Below, one piece after another: positions 29,038 to 39,377 of a stretch of DNA of 64,000 nucleotides. Every line of letters begins with the position of its first letter. Within the stretch, counting starts at the first letter, position 1. Source of the stretch: Stappia stellulata DSM 5886 (GTDB taxonomy: Bacteria > Pseudomonadota > Alphaproteobacteria > Rhizobiales > Stappiaceae); the NCBI RefSeq assembly GCF_000423705.1, contig NZ_KE384082.1, positions 308,843 to 372,842 on the forward strand, given 5' to 3'. A program made the position numbers and the translations under genes. The notes beneath the pieces are model-generated. The model saw only the letters and a program-made list of their open reading frames with translations, was not told where the DNA came from and made no database searches.

Positions 29038-30291
29038 GTGAACGACAAGCGTTTGAACGTGGCCGTCATCGGAGCCGGCATTGTCGGCGTCGCAACCGCG
29101 ATCTGGCTCGCGCGCGACGGGCACGACGTGACCCTTGTCGACCGGATCGCGCCCGGAGAAGCGACCTCTCACGGCAATGGCGGCGTGCTGGCCTCCTGCG
29201 CGGTTGTGCCGGTGACGGTGCCGGGGCTGCCGGCCAAGGCGCCGCGCATGCTTCTCGACCGCCAGAGCCCGCTTTTCCTGCGCTGGTCCTATCTTCCCAA
29301 ACTCCTGCCCTGGCTGGGGAAATACCTGTCCCATTGCACGGAAGCGGAAACAGCCCGCATCGCCACCGCGCTTCTGCCCGTGATCGGCGACAGCCTCGAA
29401 CAGCACCAGGCGCTCGCGAGGGGAACCGGCGCGGAACGCTGGTTGCGTGAAAGCGACTATCTCTATGTCTACCGCGACCGGGCCGCTTTCGAGGCCGACG
29501 GTTTCGCCTGGACGCTGCGCCGCGCGGCCGGCTTTCGCTGGGACACACTGGAAAACGGCGCACTCCAGGATTACGAGCCGCTGATCGGGCCGGACAACCG
29601 CTTTGCCGTCCGCCTGCCGCACCATGGCGTGATCGGCGACCCGGGCCGCTATGTGGCGGATCTCGCCACCCATTTCGAAAGCCTCGGCGGGCGCATCCAG
29701 CGCGCCGACATTCGCGGGTTTCGCTTCGAGGACGGTCGGCTCGCGGCCCTTGAGAGCGATGCCGGCGCCATCGATTGCGACCGCGCGGTGCTCGCCGCCG
29801 GTGTCTGGTCGAAGGATCTCGGCCGCCAGCTCGGCATCGACGTGCCGATGGAAAGCGAACGCGGCTACCACCTGGAGTTGGAGGCGCCCAGCGCCTACCC
29901 TTGCGCACCGCTGATGATGACGGCCGGAAAATTCGTCGCCACCCCGATGGACGGCCGCATCCGCCTGGCCGGCATCGTCGAGTTCGGCGGGCTGGACGCC
30001 GGGCCGAGCGATGCCCCCTTCAAGGTGCTGGAGAGCCAGGCCCGGCGGGCGATGCCGGCGCTGAAATGGAAGTCGCTCACCCGCTGGATGGGCCACCGTC
30101 CGGCGCCGGCCGATTCCATTCCCGTCATCGGCCCCTCGCCGCGTCACAAGGATGTGCTGATGGCCTTCGGACACCACCATGTCGGCCTGACCGGCGGCCC
30201 GCGCAGCGGCCGGCTCGTTGCCGATCTCGTTGCAGGTCGTCCGCCCAACATCGACATCGCCCCCTATTCGCCCGAACGGTTCGCCGTCTAG
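29038..30291 (+). CDS. FAD-dependent amino-acid oxidoreductase (DadA-like)
   Basis: The 417 residues form a DAO-type flavoprotein. The N-terminal dinucleotide-binding loop is VAVIGAGIVGVATAIWLARDGHDVTLVDR, followed by GEATSHGNGGVLA. The C-terminal FAD contact is FGHHHVGLTGGPRSGRLVADLVAG. The fold and length match DadA-type D-amino-acid dehydrogenases and related secondary-amine oxidases; substrate is not certain. The GTG at 29038 follows AAGGGGGGA and matches the conserved start. The cluster context (racemase, TRAP transporter, 5-oxoprolinase) makes a D-amino acid or imino acid plausible. It leads a plus-strand set with the transporter 123 bp downstream. Confidence 0.85.
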   Translation: MNDKRLNVAVIGAGIVGVATAIWLARDGHDVTLVDRIAPGEATSHGNGGVLASCAVVPVTVPGLPAKAPRMLLDRQSPLFLRWSYLPKLLPWLGKYLSHCTEAETARIATALLPVIGDSLEQHQALARGTGAERWLRESDYLYVYRDRAAFEADGFAWTLRRAAGFRWDTLENGALQDYEPLIGPDNRFAVRLPHHGVIGDPGRYVADLATHFESLGGRIQRADIRGFRFEDGRLAALESDAGAIDCDRAVLAAGVWSKDLGRQLGIDVPMESERGYHLELEAPSAYPCAPLMMTAGKFVATPMDGRIRLAGIVEFGGLDAGPSDAPFKVLESQARRAMPALKWKSLTRWMGHRPAPADSIPVIGPSPRHKDVLMAFGHHHVGLTGGPRSGRLVADLVAGRPPNIDIAPYSPERFAV

Positions 30292-30414
30292 AGTGAATGC
30301 ACGCGCGCCCCCGGCCGCAACAACAAGAGATCCGGCGCAAAGCCGGTAACCTGGAGACAGATTTCGCGCCCCCGCTCAAAGGCGAGGCGCGCAAAACTGG
30401 AGGAGAAACAGAAA

Positions 30415-31413
30415 ATGAAGACACTCGTCAAAGCCCCCCGCCTTGCTTCGGCAGCCCTGGCCTCGACCGCCCTTGTCGCGGTGGCCTTCGCCGCGCCGGC
30501 CTCGGCGGAAAAATGGGACATGCCGCTGGCCTATTCGGCCTCCAACTTCCATTCCGAGAACGCGGCGGTTTTCGCGGCCTGCGTCACGGACGGCACCGGC
30601 GGCGCCATCGAGATCGTCACCCATCCGGGCGGATCGCTGTTCGGCGGCGCGGAAATCAAGCGCGCGATCCAGACCGGCCAGGTGCAGATCGGCGAGCGCC
30701 TGCTGTCCGCCCATGCCAATGAGGACCCTCTGTTCGGAATCGACAGCATTCCCTTCCTCGCCACCTCCTTCGACGACAGCGTCAATCTTTGGTCGGCGGC
30801 CGAAGAGGCTGTCGGCTCCGCGCTGGAAGAGCAGAACCTGGTGATGCTCTACACCGTGCCGTGGCCGCCCCAGGGCATGTATTTCAACAAGCCGGTCGAT
30901 TCGGTGGCCGACATGGAAGGCCTGAAGTTCCGCGCCTACAACGCCGCGACCGCAAAACTCGCCGAACTGACCGGCATGCTGCCGGTGCAGATCGAGGCGG
31001 CGGAAGTCTCGCAGGCCTTCGCCACCGGCGTCGCGGAATCGATGATCTCCTCCGGCGCCACCGGCTATGACCGCAAGCTTTGGGAAAACGTCTCGCATTT
31101 CTATGCGGTCGACGCCTGGCTGCCGCGCAACGCCGTGATGGTGAACAAGGACGCCTGGGACGGTCTGTCCGACGCCAACAAGGACGTCGTGCGCGGCTGT
31201 GCCGACACCGCCGAGGCGGAAGGTCTGGAGAAGGCCAAGGCCTACACCACCCTCACGCTGGAGGGGCTGGCGTCCAACGGCATGACGGTCGCCGACCCGA
31301 GCGACCGGCTCAAGGCGGATCTGGCCAAGATCGGCGAGACGATGACGGCTGAATGGCTTGAGTCGGCCGGCGACAAGGGCAAGGCCATCGTCGACGCCTA
31401 CAAGGCGAAGTAA
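30415..31413 (+). CDS. TRAP transporter substrate-binding protein (DctP family)
   Basis: The 332 residues start with a Sec signal peptide cleaved after ASA near 31. The protein is a periplasmic DctP-type receptor that delivers an organic anion to the Q/M membrane subunits. Family features include HPGGSLFGGAEIKRAIQTGQVQIGE and the substrate-carboxylate region GLKFRAYNAATAKLAELTGMLPVQIEAAEVSQAFATGVAE, with the conserved arginine of FRAY. GGAGGAG precedes the ATG. The ligand is inferred only: some DctP proteins of Bordetella bind pyroglutamate, which fits the 5-oxoprolinase downstream. A hairpin follows the gene. Confidence 0.92.
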   Translation: MKTLVKAPRLASAALASTALVAVAFAAPASAEKWDMPLAYSASNFHSENAAVFAACVTDGTGGAIEIVTHPGGSLFGGAEIKRAIQTGQVQIGERLLSAHANEDPLFGIDSIPFLATSFDDSVNLWSAAEEAVGSALEEQNLVMLYTVPWPPQGMYFNKPVDSVADMEGLKFRAYNAATAKLAELTGMLPVQIEAAEVSQAFATGVAESMISSGATGYDRKLWENVSHFYAVDAWLPRNAVMVNKDAWDGLSDANKDVVRGCADTAEAEGLEKAKAYTTLTLEGLASNGMTVADPSDRLKADLAKIGETMTAEWLESAGDKGKAIVDAYKAK

Positions 31414-31429
31414 CAAGGGCGAAATGCTC

Positions 31430-31462
31430 CGGCGGCCGCGAAGCGCGTCTTCGCGGCCGCCG
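31430..31462 (+). promoter_or_regulatory. Intercistronic hairpin between dctP and dctQ
   Basis: A perfect 14-bp GC-rich stem (31430-31443 with 31449-31462) closes a 5-base loop. No T-tract follows, so it is probably not a full terminator. Such a stem could protect the 3' end of the receptor message or partly attenuate, giving more binding protein than membrane subunits. Confidence 0.6.
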
Positions 31463-31521
31463 TCCCTTGCGTCCGGCACCGGCCCGAACGCCGGCTTGCC
31501 ACCAAACCATCGGACGGACCC

Positions 31522-32055
31522 ATGACAGCTCTCGGACGCGGATTGCGCCGGTTCCTGGACGGCCTGTATCTCCTCGGCGGCGCGCTTGCCGCCCTCAGCC
31601 TCGTCGCGATTCTCGCAATCATCGTGGGCCAGATGGTGGCGCGCTGGACCGGACTGACCTTTCCCGGCGCCACAAGCTACGCCGGCTACGCCATGGCGGC
31701 GGCCTCCTTCTTCGCCTTTGCCCATGCGCTCAACCGCGGCGCCCACATCCGCGTCAGCATCTTGCTCAACGCGCTCGGGTCCGGGCGCCGCTGGCTGGAA
31801 ATCTGGTGTTTCGCCATCGGCACGGCGCTTGCCTGGTTCCTCGCCCGCTACGCGATCAAGGCGACCTACTGGTCGTGGAAATTCAACGACATCAGCCAGG
31901 GACAGGATGCGACCCCGCTATGGATCCCGCAAACGGCCATGGCGGCCGGGTCCGTGCTGCTTGCCATTGCGATGACCGACCATTTCATCCGCGTTCTTTT
32001 CCTTGGCGATGCGGGCATTGAGTCCGACACCGCCGAACAGAGCCACGGAGAGTGA
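31522..32055 (+). CDS. TRAP transporter small permease (DctQ family)
   Basis: The 177 residues have four predicted membrane helices (about 18-40, 50-72, 90-112 and 135-158), the DctQ topology. Family features are VARWTGLTFPGATSYAGYAMAAASFFAFAHALNRGAHIRV and the IPQ motif in TPLWIPQTAMAAGSVL. DctQ couples the receptor to the large permease in sodium-driven uptake. The stop overlaps the start of the large subunit by one base. Confidence 0.92.
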   Translation: MTALGRGLRRFLDGLYLLGGALAALSLVAILAIIVGQMVARWTGLTFPGATSYAGYAMAAASFFAFAHALNRGAHIRVSILLNALGSGRRWLEIWCFAIGTALAWFLARYAIKATYWSWKFNDISQGQDATPLWIPQTAMAAGSVLLAIAMTDHFIRVLFLGDAGIESDTAEQSHGE

Positions 32056-33368
32056 TGGCCATGGAATCGCTCGCCCCCGTCATCCTCTTCCTTTTCGTCC
32101 TGTTCCTGCTTCTCGGCACCGGTGTCTGGGTCGGTCTCGCCCTCGTCGGCGTTGCCTTCGTCGGCGTGGAACTCTTCACCTCCCGCCCGGCGGGCGATGC
32201 CATGATCACGGTGATCTGGGCCTCGTCGTCGTCCTGGACGCTGACGGCCCTGCCGCTGTTCATCTGGATGGGCGAAATCCTCTATCGAACGCGCCTGTCG
32301 GAGGACATGTTCAAGGGCCTGTCGCCCTTCATGGCACGCCTGCCGGGCGGGCTCGTTCACACCAACATCGTCGGCTGCACGGTGTTCGCCGCCGTCTCCG
32401 GCTCCTCGGCCGCGACGTTGACGACGGTCGGCAAGATGTCGATCCCCGAACTCAGGCGACGCAATTATCCCGAACACATGGTGATCGGCACGCTCGCGGG
32501 CGCTGCGACGCTCGGGCTGATGATCCCGCCCTCGCTGATCCTGATCGTCTACGGGGTGACCATCAACGAATCCATCACCAAGCTGTTCATGGCCGGCGTC
32601 CTGCCGGGGCTCGTGCTCGCCGCCATGTTCATGGGCTATGTGGCGATCTACGCGAAGCTGTCGAAAAACTACAAGCCGGACCCCGAGCCGCCCATGACCT
32701 TCACGGAAAAGGTCCGCAATGCCCGCTTCCTGATCCCGGTGATGATGCTGATCCTCACCGTGATCGGCTCGATGTATGCAGGCCTTGCAACGGCGACGGA
32801 GGCCGCTGCCATCGGCGTGATCGGAGCGCTCACCCTCGCCGCCTGGCAGGGATCGCTCAACTGGAAGACCTTCATCGACAGCCTGATGGGTGCAACCCGC
32901 ACTTCCGCGATGATCGCGCTGATTCTCGCGGGCGCTGCCTTCCTGACGCTGTCGATGGGCTTCACCGGGCTGCCGCGTGCGATTGCGGAATTCATCGCCT
33001 CGATGGAGTTGTCGCGCTTTGAACTCTTGATGGCGCTTCTCGTCTTCTACATCGTCATCGGCTGCTTTCTCGACGGCATCTCCGCCGTGGTGCTGACGAT
33101 GGCCGTGGTGGAGCCGATGGTGCGCGCCGCCGGCATCGACATGATCTGGTTCGGCATCTTCGTGGTGATCGTCGTGGAAATGGCGCAGATCACCCCGCCG
33201 ATCGGCTTCAACCTCTTCGTGCTCCAGGGCATCACCCGGCACGAGATGGGCTATATCTCCAAGGCGGCCCTGCCGATGTTCGCGATCATGGTGGCGATGG
33301 TCTTCGTGCTGATCGCCGTTCCGGAACTCGCCACCTGGCTTCCCGACAACATGCGCAACCGCCCGTGA
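32055..33368 (+). CDS. TRAP transporter large permease (DctM family)
   Basis: The 437 residues have about twelve membrane segments and are the ion-coupled transport subunit. Typical DctM stretches are LPLFIWMGEILYRTRLSEDMFKGL, VSGSSAATLTTVGKMSIPELRRRNY, GLMIPPSLILIVYG, and ITPPIGFNLFVLQGIT near the C-terminus. The ATG at 32055 shares a base with the dctQ stop; a GTG one codon earlier overlaps by 4 bp and is the alternative. A terminator-like hairpin follows within 35 bp. Confidence 0.93.
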   Translation: MAMESLAPVILFLFVLFLLLGTGVWVGLALVGVAFVGVELFTSRPAGDAMITVIWASSSSWTLTALPLFIWMGEILYRTRLSEDMFKGLSPFMARLPGGLVHTNIVGCTVFAAVSGSSAATLTTVGKMSIPELRRRNYPEHMVIGTLAGAATLGLMIPPSLILIVYGVTINESITKLFMAGVLPGLVLAAMFMGYVAIYAKLSKNYKPDPEPPMTFTEKVRNARFLIPVMMLILTVIGSMYAGLATATEAAAIGVIGALTLAAWQGSLNWKTFIDSLMGATRTSAMIALILAGAAFLTLSMGFTGLPRAIAEFIASMELSRFELLMALLVFYIVIGCFLDGISAVVLTMAVVEPMVRAAGIDMIWFGIFVVIVVEMAQITPPIGFNLFVLQGITRHEMGYISKAALPMFAIMVAMVFVLIAVPELATWLPDNMRNRP

Positions 33369-33399
33369 AAGGGAAAACCTGTCACGAATAGCCTCATCG

Positions 33400-33434
33400 A
33401 AAACGCCCCGTTTGCCTGTCGAGCGGGGCGTTTT
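33400..33434. terminator. Rho-independent terminator after the TRAP operon
   Basis: AAAACGCCCCG (33400-33410) pairs with CGGGGCGTTTT (33424-33434) across a 13-base loop. The stem is GC-rich and flanked by A and T runs, so it could work in both directions. It separates the transporter genes from the independently promoted 5-oxoprolinase gene. Confidence 0.75.
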
Positions 33435-33479
33435 GCATATCGGCCGGGAGAACGGCAAAATTTCCGCAACGGTTTTTCG

Positions 33480-33508
33480 TTGACATTTTATCGATAAATT
33501 ATTGGAAT
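33480..33508 (+). promoter_or_regulatory. Predicted promoter of the 5-oxoprolinase gene
   Basis: TTGACA (33480-33485) is followed after exactly 17 bp by TGGAAT (33503-33508), a good sigma70-type match. It gives a start near 33515, about 80 bp upstream of the ATG. The 17-bp shared motif fills the spacer, so a bound regulator would block RNA polymerase. Confidence 0.65.
33488..33504 (+). promoter_or_regulatory. Shared 17-bp AT-rich motif, copy 2
   Basis: TTATCGATAAATTATTG matches copy 1 (28967-28983) at 16 of 17 positions and contains the 10-bp palindrome TTATCGATAA. It lies between the -35 and -10 boxes of the predicted 5-oxoprolinase promoter, a classic repressor position. Confidence 0.6.
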
Positions 33509-33594
33509 GAGGGCGAGGCATTGCCGAAGGTGCAGCGTTTGCGGGACGCGCAGCGCGACCATGACGGCCAAGGACAAACTGGGAGACACGCATC

Positions 33595-36500
33595 ATGACG
33601 AGCGCGAAGTGGGATTTCTGGATCGACCGTGGCGGCACCTTCACCGACATCGTGGCGCGCACCCCCGACGGCGGGATCAAGGCGCACAAGGTGCTCTCGG
33701 AGAACCCGGAAGCCTATCGCGATGCCGCCATCCAGGGCATTCGCGACCTGATGGAGATCGCCCCCGACGAGCGTATCCCGGCCGAGAAGATCTCCGCCGT
33801 CAAGATGGGCACCACCGTTGCCACCAATGCGCTGCTGGAGCGCAAGGGCGACCGCACGCTTCTGATCACCACCCGGGGCTTCCGCGACGCACTGGAGATC
33901 GGCTACCAGGCACGCCCCGACATCTTTGCCAAGGAAATCATCAAGCCGGAACTGCTCTACGAGCGCGTCGTCGAGGTCAGTGAGCGCGTGCGCGCCGACG
34001 GCACGGTCGAGGGCGAACCGGACCTCGCCGCCGTCGAGACGGAGCTCAAGGCCGCCTTCGACAGCGGCATCCGCTCCGCGGCAATCGTCTTCATGCATGC
34101 CTACGCCTTTCCCGAGCACGAGCGGCGCGTCGCCGAGGTCGCCCGCAAGATCGGCTTCACCCAGGTCTCCGTCAGCCACGAGGTCTCGCCGCTGATGAAG
34201 CTCGTCGGGCGCGGCGACACCACCGTGGTCGACGCCTATCTCTCGCCGATCCTGCGCCGCTACGTCGAACAGGTCGCAAGCGAGCTGCAGATCGAGGGCA
34301 CCGACTGCCGGCTGATGTTCATGCAGTCGTCGGGCGGCCTGACGGCGGCGGACCTGTTCCAGGGCAAGGACGCCATTCTCTCCGGTCCCGCCGGCGGCGT
34401 TGTCGGCGCGGTGGAAACCTCGAAGATGGCCGGCTTCGATGCCGTCATCGGCTTCGACATGGGCGGCACCTCGACGGACGTTTCCCACTTCAACGGCGAA
34501 TACGAACGCGCCTTCGAGACGGAAGTCGCGGGCGTGCGGATGCGCGCGCCGATGATGATGATCCACACGGTCGCGGCCGGCGGCGGATCGATCCTTCACT
34601 ACAAGGACGGCCGCTTTCAGGTCGGTCCCGACAGCGCCGGCGCCAATCCCGGTCCCGCCTGCTACCGGCGCGGCGGCCAGCTCGCCGTCACCGACGCCAA
34701 TGTCATGGTCGGCAAGCTGCGCCCGGACTTCTTCCCGAGGATCTTCGGACCGGGCCGCGACGAGCCGCTCGACCGCGACGCGGTGGTCGAGAAATTCGAG
34801 ACGATGGCCGCCGAGATCGGCGACGGGCGCACCGGCGCGGAGGTCGCGGAAGGCTTCCTCAAGATCGCCGTTGAAAACATGGCCAACGCCATCAAGAAGA
34901 TCTCCGTGCAGCGCGGCTATGACGTCACCGACTATGCGCTGACCTGCTTCGGCGGCGCCGGCGGCCAGCACGCCTGTTCGGTCGCCGACAGCCTTGGCAT
35001 GACCACGGTGATCGTCCATCCGCTTTCGGGCATCCTCTCCGCCTACGGCATGGGGCTCGCCGACATTCGCGCCACCCGCCAGCAGGCGGTCGTGCGGCGT
35101 CTGGAAGACGGCGCGCTCGCCGATCTCGCGACGCTTGCCGGCAAGCTGCGCGACGAGACCCGCAAGGAGGTCTCCTCGCAAGGGGTGCCCGCATCCGAGG
35201 TCCGCGACCTCCCGCGCGCCTTGCTGCGCTACGAGGGAACCGACACGCCGATCGCCGTTGCCTATGTCGAAAACGACATCGACGCCATGGTCGCGGCCTT
35301 CGCGGAAGCGCACCGCGCCCAGTTCGGCTTCGTCTACGAAAACAAGCCGATCGTCGTGGAAGCGCTCGAAGTGGAATCGGTCGGCGGCGGTTCCGGCATC
35401 GCCGAAGAGGACGGACCGCTCAACGACAACGTCCCGACGGCACGGGAAACCGGTGAAATCTTCGCCGGCGGCGACTGGCATGACGCCGGCTTCTTTGCCC
35501 GCGACGACCTGAAGCCCGGCAACACGGTGAAGGGGCCCGCCCTCATCATCGAGCCGCATCAGACCATCGTCGTCGAGCCGGGCTGGGAAGCGGAGATCAC
35601 CGCCAAGGATCACGTCGTGCTGAAGCGGGTGGAAACGCTTGCCCGCGTCGAGGCCATCGGCACCAAGGCCGATCCGGTCATGCTCGAGGTCTTCAACAAC
35701 CTCTTCATGTCGATCGCCGAACAGATGGGCGTGACGCTGCAAAACACCGCCTATTCGGTCAACGTGAAGGAGCGGCTCGACTTCTCCTGCGCGGTGTTCG
35801 ACGCCTCCGGCGCACTCGTCGCCAACGCGCCGCACATGCCGGTCCACCTGGGGTCGATGGACCGCTCGGTCGAGACCGTGATCAAGCTCAACGAGGGCAA
35901 GATCAGGCCCGGCGACGTCTTCGCGCTCAACGCGCCCTATAACGGCGGCACCCACCTGCCCGACATCACCGTGGTGTCGCCCGTCTTCGACGACGCGGGC
36001 AAGGAGATCCTGTTCTGGGCGGCCTCGCGCGGCCACCATGCCGACGTCGGCGGCTCGGCGCCCGGCTCCATGACCCCGCTCGCCACCACGGTGGACGAGG
36101 AAGGCGTGCTCATCGACAACTTCAAACTCGTCGATCAGGGCCGGTTCCGCGAGGAAGCGCTTGTCGAGCTTTTGACCGATCATCCGTGGCCGGTTCGCAA
36201 CGCCACCCAGAACGTCGCCGACCTGAAGGCGCAGATCGCGGCCAACGAAAAGGGCGTGAAGGAACTGCGCAAGATGGTCGCCCACTTCGGCCTCGACGTC
36301 GTGCAGGCCTACATGGGCCACGTCCAGGACAACGCCGAGGAAAGCGTGCGCCGGGTGATCGAGGCGCTTGCCGACAGCTCCTTCGAGTATCCGACCGATC
36401 AGGGCGCGGTGATCAAGGTGAAGATCACCGTCGACAAGGAGAGCCGCGAGGCGACCGTCGACTTCACCGGCACGAGCGAGGTGAAGGCGAACAACTTCAA

Positions 36501-37197
36501 CGCGCCCGAACCGGTCACCCGCGCGGCGGTGCTTTACTGCTTCCGCGTGATGGTGGAAGGCCACATCCCGATGAACGCGGGCTGCCTGCGTCCGATCAAC
36601 ATCGTCATCCCGGACGGCTGCATGCTCAAGCCGACCTACCCGGCAGCCGTCGTTGCCGGCAATGTGGAGACAAGCCAGCACGTCACCAATGCGCTCTTCG
36701 GCGCGCTGAAGGCCATGGCCAACAGCCAGGGCACGATGAACAATCTGACCTTCGGCAACGACACCCACCAGTACTACGAGACGCTGTGCTCCGGCTCGCC
36801 CGCCGGTCCCGGCTTCAACGGCACGGACGGCGTGCATGTGCACATGACCAACTCGCGCCTGACCGATCCGGAGGTGCTGGAATTCCGCTACCCGGTTCTG
36901 CTGGAGGACTTCCACATCCGCGAGGGATCGGGCGGCACGGGCAAATGGTCGGCCGGCAACGGCACGAAGCGCACGATCCGCTTCCTGGAGGAAATGGAAC
37001 TGGCGATCCTGTCGTCGCATCGCACCCTGTCGCCGAAAGGCATGGAGGGCGGCAATGACGGTGAACTCGGTCGGACGCTGGTGCGCCGCGCCGACGGAAC
37101 CACGGAAGAACTGAAGGGCTGCGACCAGACCGTGCTGAAGGCGGGCGAGGCCGTGACCGTCATCACCCCGACGGCGGGCGGATGGGGCAAGGCCTGA
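33595..37197 (+). CDS. 5-oxoprolinase (ATP-hydrolysing), HyuA-HyuB fusion
   Basis: This 1200-residue protein joins a hydantoinase A/oxoprolinase domain (about 1-680) to a hydantoinase B/oxoprolinase domain (about 690-1195), the architecture of eukaryote-like OplAH. The N-terminal nucleotide site is [14 protein letters not shown]. Others are [43 protein letters not shown] and [19 protein letters not shown]. The B part begins [23 protein letters not shown] and includes [23 protein letters not shown]. OplAH hydrolyses 5-oxo-L-proline to glutamate with ATP; N-methylhydantoinase is the alternative. Single-chain fusion and neighbours favour 5-oxoprolinase. GGGAG precedes the ATG. Confidence 0.88.
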   Translation: MTSAKWDFWIDRGGTFTDIVARTPDGGIKAHKVLSENPEAYRDAAIQGIRDLMEIAPDERIPAEKISAVKMGTTVATNALLERKGDRTLLITTRGFRDALEIGYQARPDIFAKEIIKPELLYERVVEVSERVRADGTVEGEPDLAAVETELKAAFDSGIRSAAIVFMHAYAFPEHERRVAEVARKIGFTQVSVSHEVSPLMKLVGRGDTTVVDAYLSPILRRYVEQVASELQIEGTDCRLMFMQSSGGLTAADLFQGKDAILSGPAGGVVGAVETSKMAGFDAVIGFDMGGTSTDVSHFNGEYERAFETEVAGVRMRAPMMMIHTVAAGGGSILHYKDGRFQVGPDSAGANPGPACYRRGGQLAVTDANVMVGKLRPDFFPRIFGPGRDEPLDRDAVVEKFETMAAEIGDGRTGAEVAEGFLKIAVENMANAIKKISVQRGYDVTDYALTCFGGAGGQHACSVADSLGMTTVIVHPLSGILSAYGMGLADIRATRQQAVVRRLEDGALADLATLAGKLRDETRKEVSSQGVPASEVRDLPRALLRYEGTDTPIAVAYVENDIDAMVAAFAEAHRAQFGFVYENKPIVVEALEVESVGGGSGIAEEDGPLNDNVPTARETGEIFAGGDWHDAGFFARDDLKPGNTVKGPALIIEPHQTIVVEPGWEAEITAKDHVVLKRVETLARVEAIGTKADPVMLEVFNNLFMSIAEQMGVTLQNTAYSVNVKERLDFSCAVFDASGALVANAPHMPVHLGSMDRSVETVIKLNEGKIRPGDVFALNAPYNGGTHLPDITVVSPVFDDAGKEILFWAASRGHHADVGGSAPGSMTPLATTVDEEGVLIDNFKLVDQGRFREEALVELLTDHPWPVRNATQNVADLKAQIAANEKGVKELRKMVAHFGLDVVQAYMGHVQDNAEESVRRVIEALADSSFEYPTDQGAVIKVKITVDKESREATVDFTGTSEVKANNFNAPEPVTRAAVLYCFRVMVEGHIPMNAGCLRPINIVIPDGCMLKPTYPAAVVAGNVETSQHVTNALFGALKAMANSQGTMNNLTFGNDTHQYYETLCSGSPAGPGFNGTDGVHVHMTNSRLTDPEVLEFRYPVLLEDFHIREGSGGTGKWSAGNGTKRTIRFLEEMELAILSSHRTLSPKGMEGGNDGELGRTLVRRADGTTEELKGCDQTVLKAGEAVTVITPTAGGWGKA

Positions 37198-37543
37198 TCA
37201 ACAGGCGCCCGCCCTCCCCGGCGAACAATCCGAGAAAAAGGAACCGGCCTCCGCCACGCGGGGGCCGGTTTTTTTGCGTTTCGCATATCTGCGAATCAGG
37301 CGATTCCGACAAGGACAACATGCATTCGAACCGACCGAATTGAAATCACAGGTAGATTTCGAAAAAAATGCAATTCAAATAAGCAATTGAGAGTATTGGT
37401 GATTTCACTCTTGAAGTTCAGTATATGCAACAATTCAATCCCAATAGATACATAAATTATCGAATGTTTACAATTTACTCTGCGTAATGGGTGGATGCGA
37501 CACAACCCTCGATGAATGCCCGGTGCGGCAGAAGAGCAGCACG
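37198..37543. other. Intergenic region between 5-oxoprolinase and the chemoreceptor
   Basis: After the terminator at 37242-37275, about 200 bp (37280-37490) are markedly AT-rich for this window. They contain many AATT and TTTAC-like runs and no gene. The stretch presumably holds the chemoreceptor promoter, but I see no confident -35/-10 pair. An in-frame ATG at 37487 would add 19 residues to the chemoreceptor but has no ribosome site. Confidence 0.6.
37242..37275 (+). terminator. Strong rho-independent terminator of the 5-oxoprolinase gene
   Basis: A 13-bp stem (37242-37254 with 37258-37270, one G-T pair) with a 3-base loop is followed by a run of seven Ts ending at 37275. It is the clearest terminator in the window. 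Confidence 0.9.
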
Positions 37544-39307
37544 ATGCAGATCAACGCAATCGGAAAACCAGATCTTTCAACCGTATCCGCCAAAGTCCTC
37601 GGGCTGGTCGGGTTCCTGAGCATCATGATGATTGTCATCGCCGGCGTCGGCCTGACGCAGATGAATGGAATCGGCCAGGAACTGGAAGAGATCGCCGAGG
37701 AAACCGTCCCCCTGACGACGAATGTCTCGAAGGTGAGCCTGCACCAGCTCGAACAGGCCCTCCTGGTCGAGCGGCTCCTGCGCGTTGGAAATGTGTCTAC
37801 CGCGTCGGCGGCTGGCGAAATGGACCGTCTGGCGGACACGCTGTTCGCACTCGCCTCGAAGGTCGAGGCGGAAATTCTTCTCGCCGAAGAGATCGCGGGA
37901 AAAGGGATAGCGATCGCCCAGACCGACGCACAGCGCGCCAAATACACCGACGTTCTCGCGCAATTGAAGAAGATCGAGATCGAACACAAGGCCTATGACG
38001 AACACATCCACGAAATCGTCGAGCATCTGCGCTCGGGTGACATGCCGAGTGCGGAGAGGCTGTCCGCCGACCTTGAGATCGAACAGGCGCGCCTGAACGC
38101 CGAACTTGCCGCGCTCAGCGAGCAGCTGAACCGCTTCATGACCGAATCCAGCCAGACCGCCCGGGCCCACGAGGAACAGGGCCTCATGCTGATGGGCATG
38201 GTTTCGCTCGTCGCCATCGTCGCGGGGCTCGGGCTTGCGATCCTGATCGCGGTCTTCGGAATCAGCCGCCCGCTCAAGGCCGTCGTCAACGCGCTGAACC
38301 GGCTCGCACAAAACGACACGTCGGTAAAACTGGACATCCGCGCCGGGGGCGAGATCGGCGAGCTGGCGACGGCGTTTGCGGAATTTCGCGAAAAGACCAT
38401 CGAGATCCAGCGCCTTCACGCTCAAGCCAAGGAGGAGGAAGAGCGCATCGAGCTGGAAAAGCGCGAGGCCACCATGCGTCTGGCCGATAATCTCGAGACG
38501 ACCGTCAAGCGCGTGTCGAACGGCATCACCGCAGCCGTCATGGAACTGCAGGCGACCGCGCGGCAAATGGCCGAAAACGCGGAACTGACCTCCAGCAACG
38601 CCGGCACCGTGTCGGCCGCGGCCGAACAATCCTCGACCGGCGTCCAGACCGTCGCAAGCGCCGCGGAGGAACTCTCCGCCTCGATCGCCGAAATCAGCCG
38701 CCAGGTGACCGCCGCGCTCTCCGCAACCGGGCAAACCAACCAAAACGCCCGCCATTCGAGCGAGACCGTGACGGGCCTGTCCGAGTCCGCCAGCCGGATC
38801 GACGACGTGGTCAAGCTCATCAACGACATTTCGGACCAGACCAACCTGCTGGCGCTGAACGCCACCATCGAGGCGGCCCGTGCTGGCGAGGCCGGCAAGG
38901 GTTTTGCCGTCGTTGCCGGAGAGGTCAAGGCGCTTGCCGGGCAGACCGGACAGGCGACCGAGGACATCAGCTCCCAGGTGCAGGCGATGCAAACGGGCGC
39001 GGCGAACACCTCGCGGTCGATTTCCGCCGTCGTCGAGGCGATCAACCAGATCAACGACCAGATCTCCTCCATCGCCTCCGCGGTTGAGGAACAGACCGCC
39101 GTCACGGCCGAAATCGCGCGCAATGTCAGCGAAGTCGCGGCCGGAAGCAGCGAGATCACCCGCACGATCAGCTCGGTCAGTTCCCGTGCCGTCGATTCGA
39201 GCGCCGGTGCCCGGCAGGTGCTGTCGACGGTCGAAAGCCTGTGCGAACAGTCCACCCTGCTTCAGCAGGAACTGGATACGTTTCTGGGCAACATCCGCGC
39301 GGCGTAA
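37544..39307 (+). CDS. Methyl-accepting chemotaxis protein
   Basis: The 587 residues have a membrane segment near the N-terminus ([20 protein letters not shown]) and a helical periplasmic sensor of about 160 residues. A second membrane segment ([20 protein letters not shown]), a HAMP domain ([20 protein letters not shown]...) and a cytoplasmic signalling domain follow. The hairpin tip is [42 protein letters not shown]. It reports ligand binding to CheA/CheW. I prefer the ATG at 37544, with AGAAGAG upstream, over 37487. Ligand is unknown; proximity to the 5-oxoproline cluster is suggestive, but a terminator separates them. Confidence 0.92.
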   Translation: MQINAIGKPDLSTVSAKVLGLVGFLSIMMIVIAGVGLTQMNGIGQELEEIAEETVPLTTNVSKVSLHQLEQALLVERLLRVGNVSTASAAGEMDRLADTLFALASKVEAEILLAEEIAGKGIAIAQTDAQRAKYTDVLAQLKKIEIEHKAYDEHIHEIVEHLRSGDMPSAERLSADLEIEQARLNAELAALSEQLNRFMTESSQTARAHEEQGLMLMGMVSLVAIVAGLGLAILIAVFGISRPLKAVVNALNRLAQNDTSVKLDIRAGGEIGELATAFAEFREKTIEIQRLHAQAKEEEERIELEKREATMRLADNLETTVKRVSNGITAAVMELQATARQMAENAELTSSNAGTVSAAAEQSSTGVQTVASAAEELSASIAEISRQVTAALSATGQTNQNARHSSETVTGLSESASRIDDVVKLINDISDQTNLLALNATIEAARAGEAGKGFAVVAGEVKALAGQTGQATEDISSQVQAMQTGAANTSRSISAVVEAINQINDQISSIASAVEEQTAVTAEIARNVSEVAAGSSEITRTISSVSSRAVDSSAGARQVLSTVESLCEQSTLLQQELDTFLGNIRAA

Positions 39308-39377
39308 CGGCACCGCCGTCCCGCGACACGACCGGAGCCGCGTGCCGGAACGGTTTCTGGGACCAAAAGTGAGACCG

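Noticed and set aside
33499-37020. 1173-codon open frame on minus across the 5-oxoprolinase gene
   Set aside because: Shadow of a strongly conserved gene in high-GC DNA. The translation is His/Asp/Gly/Arg-rich without recognisable motifs.
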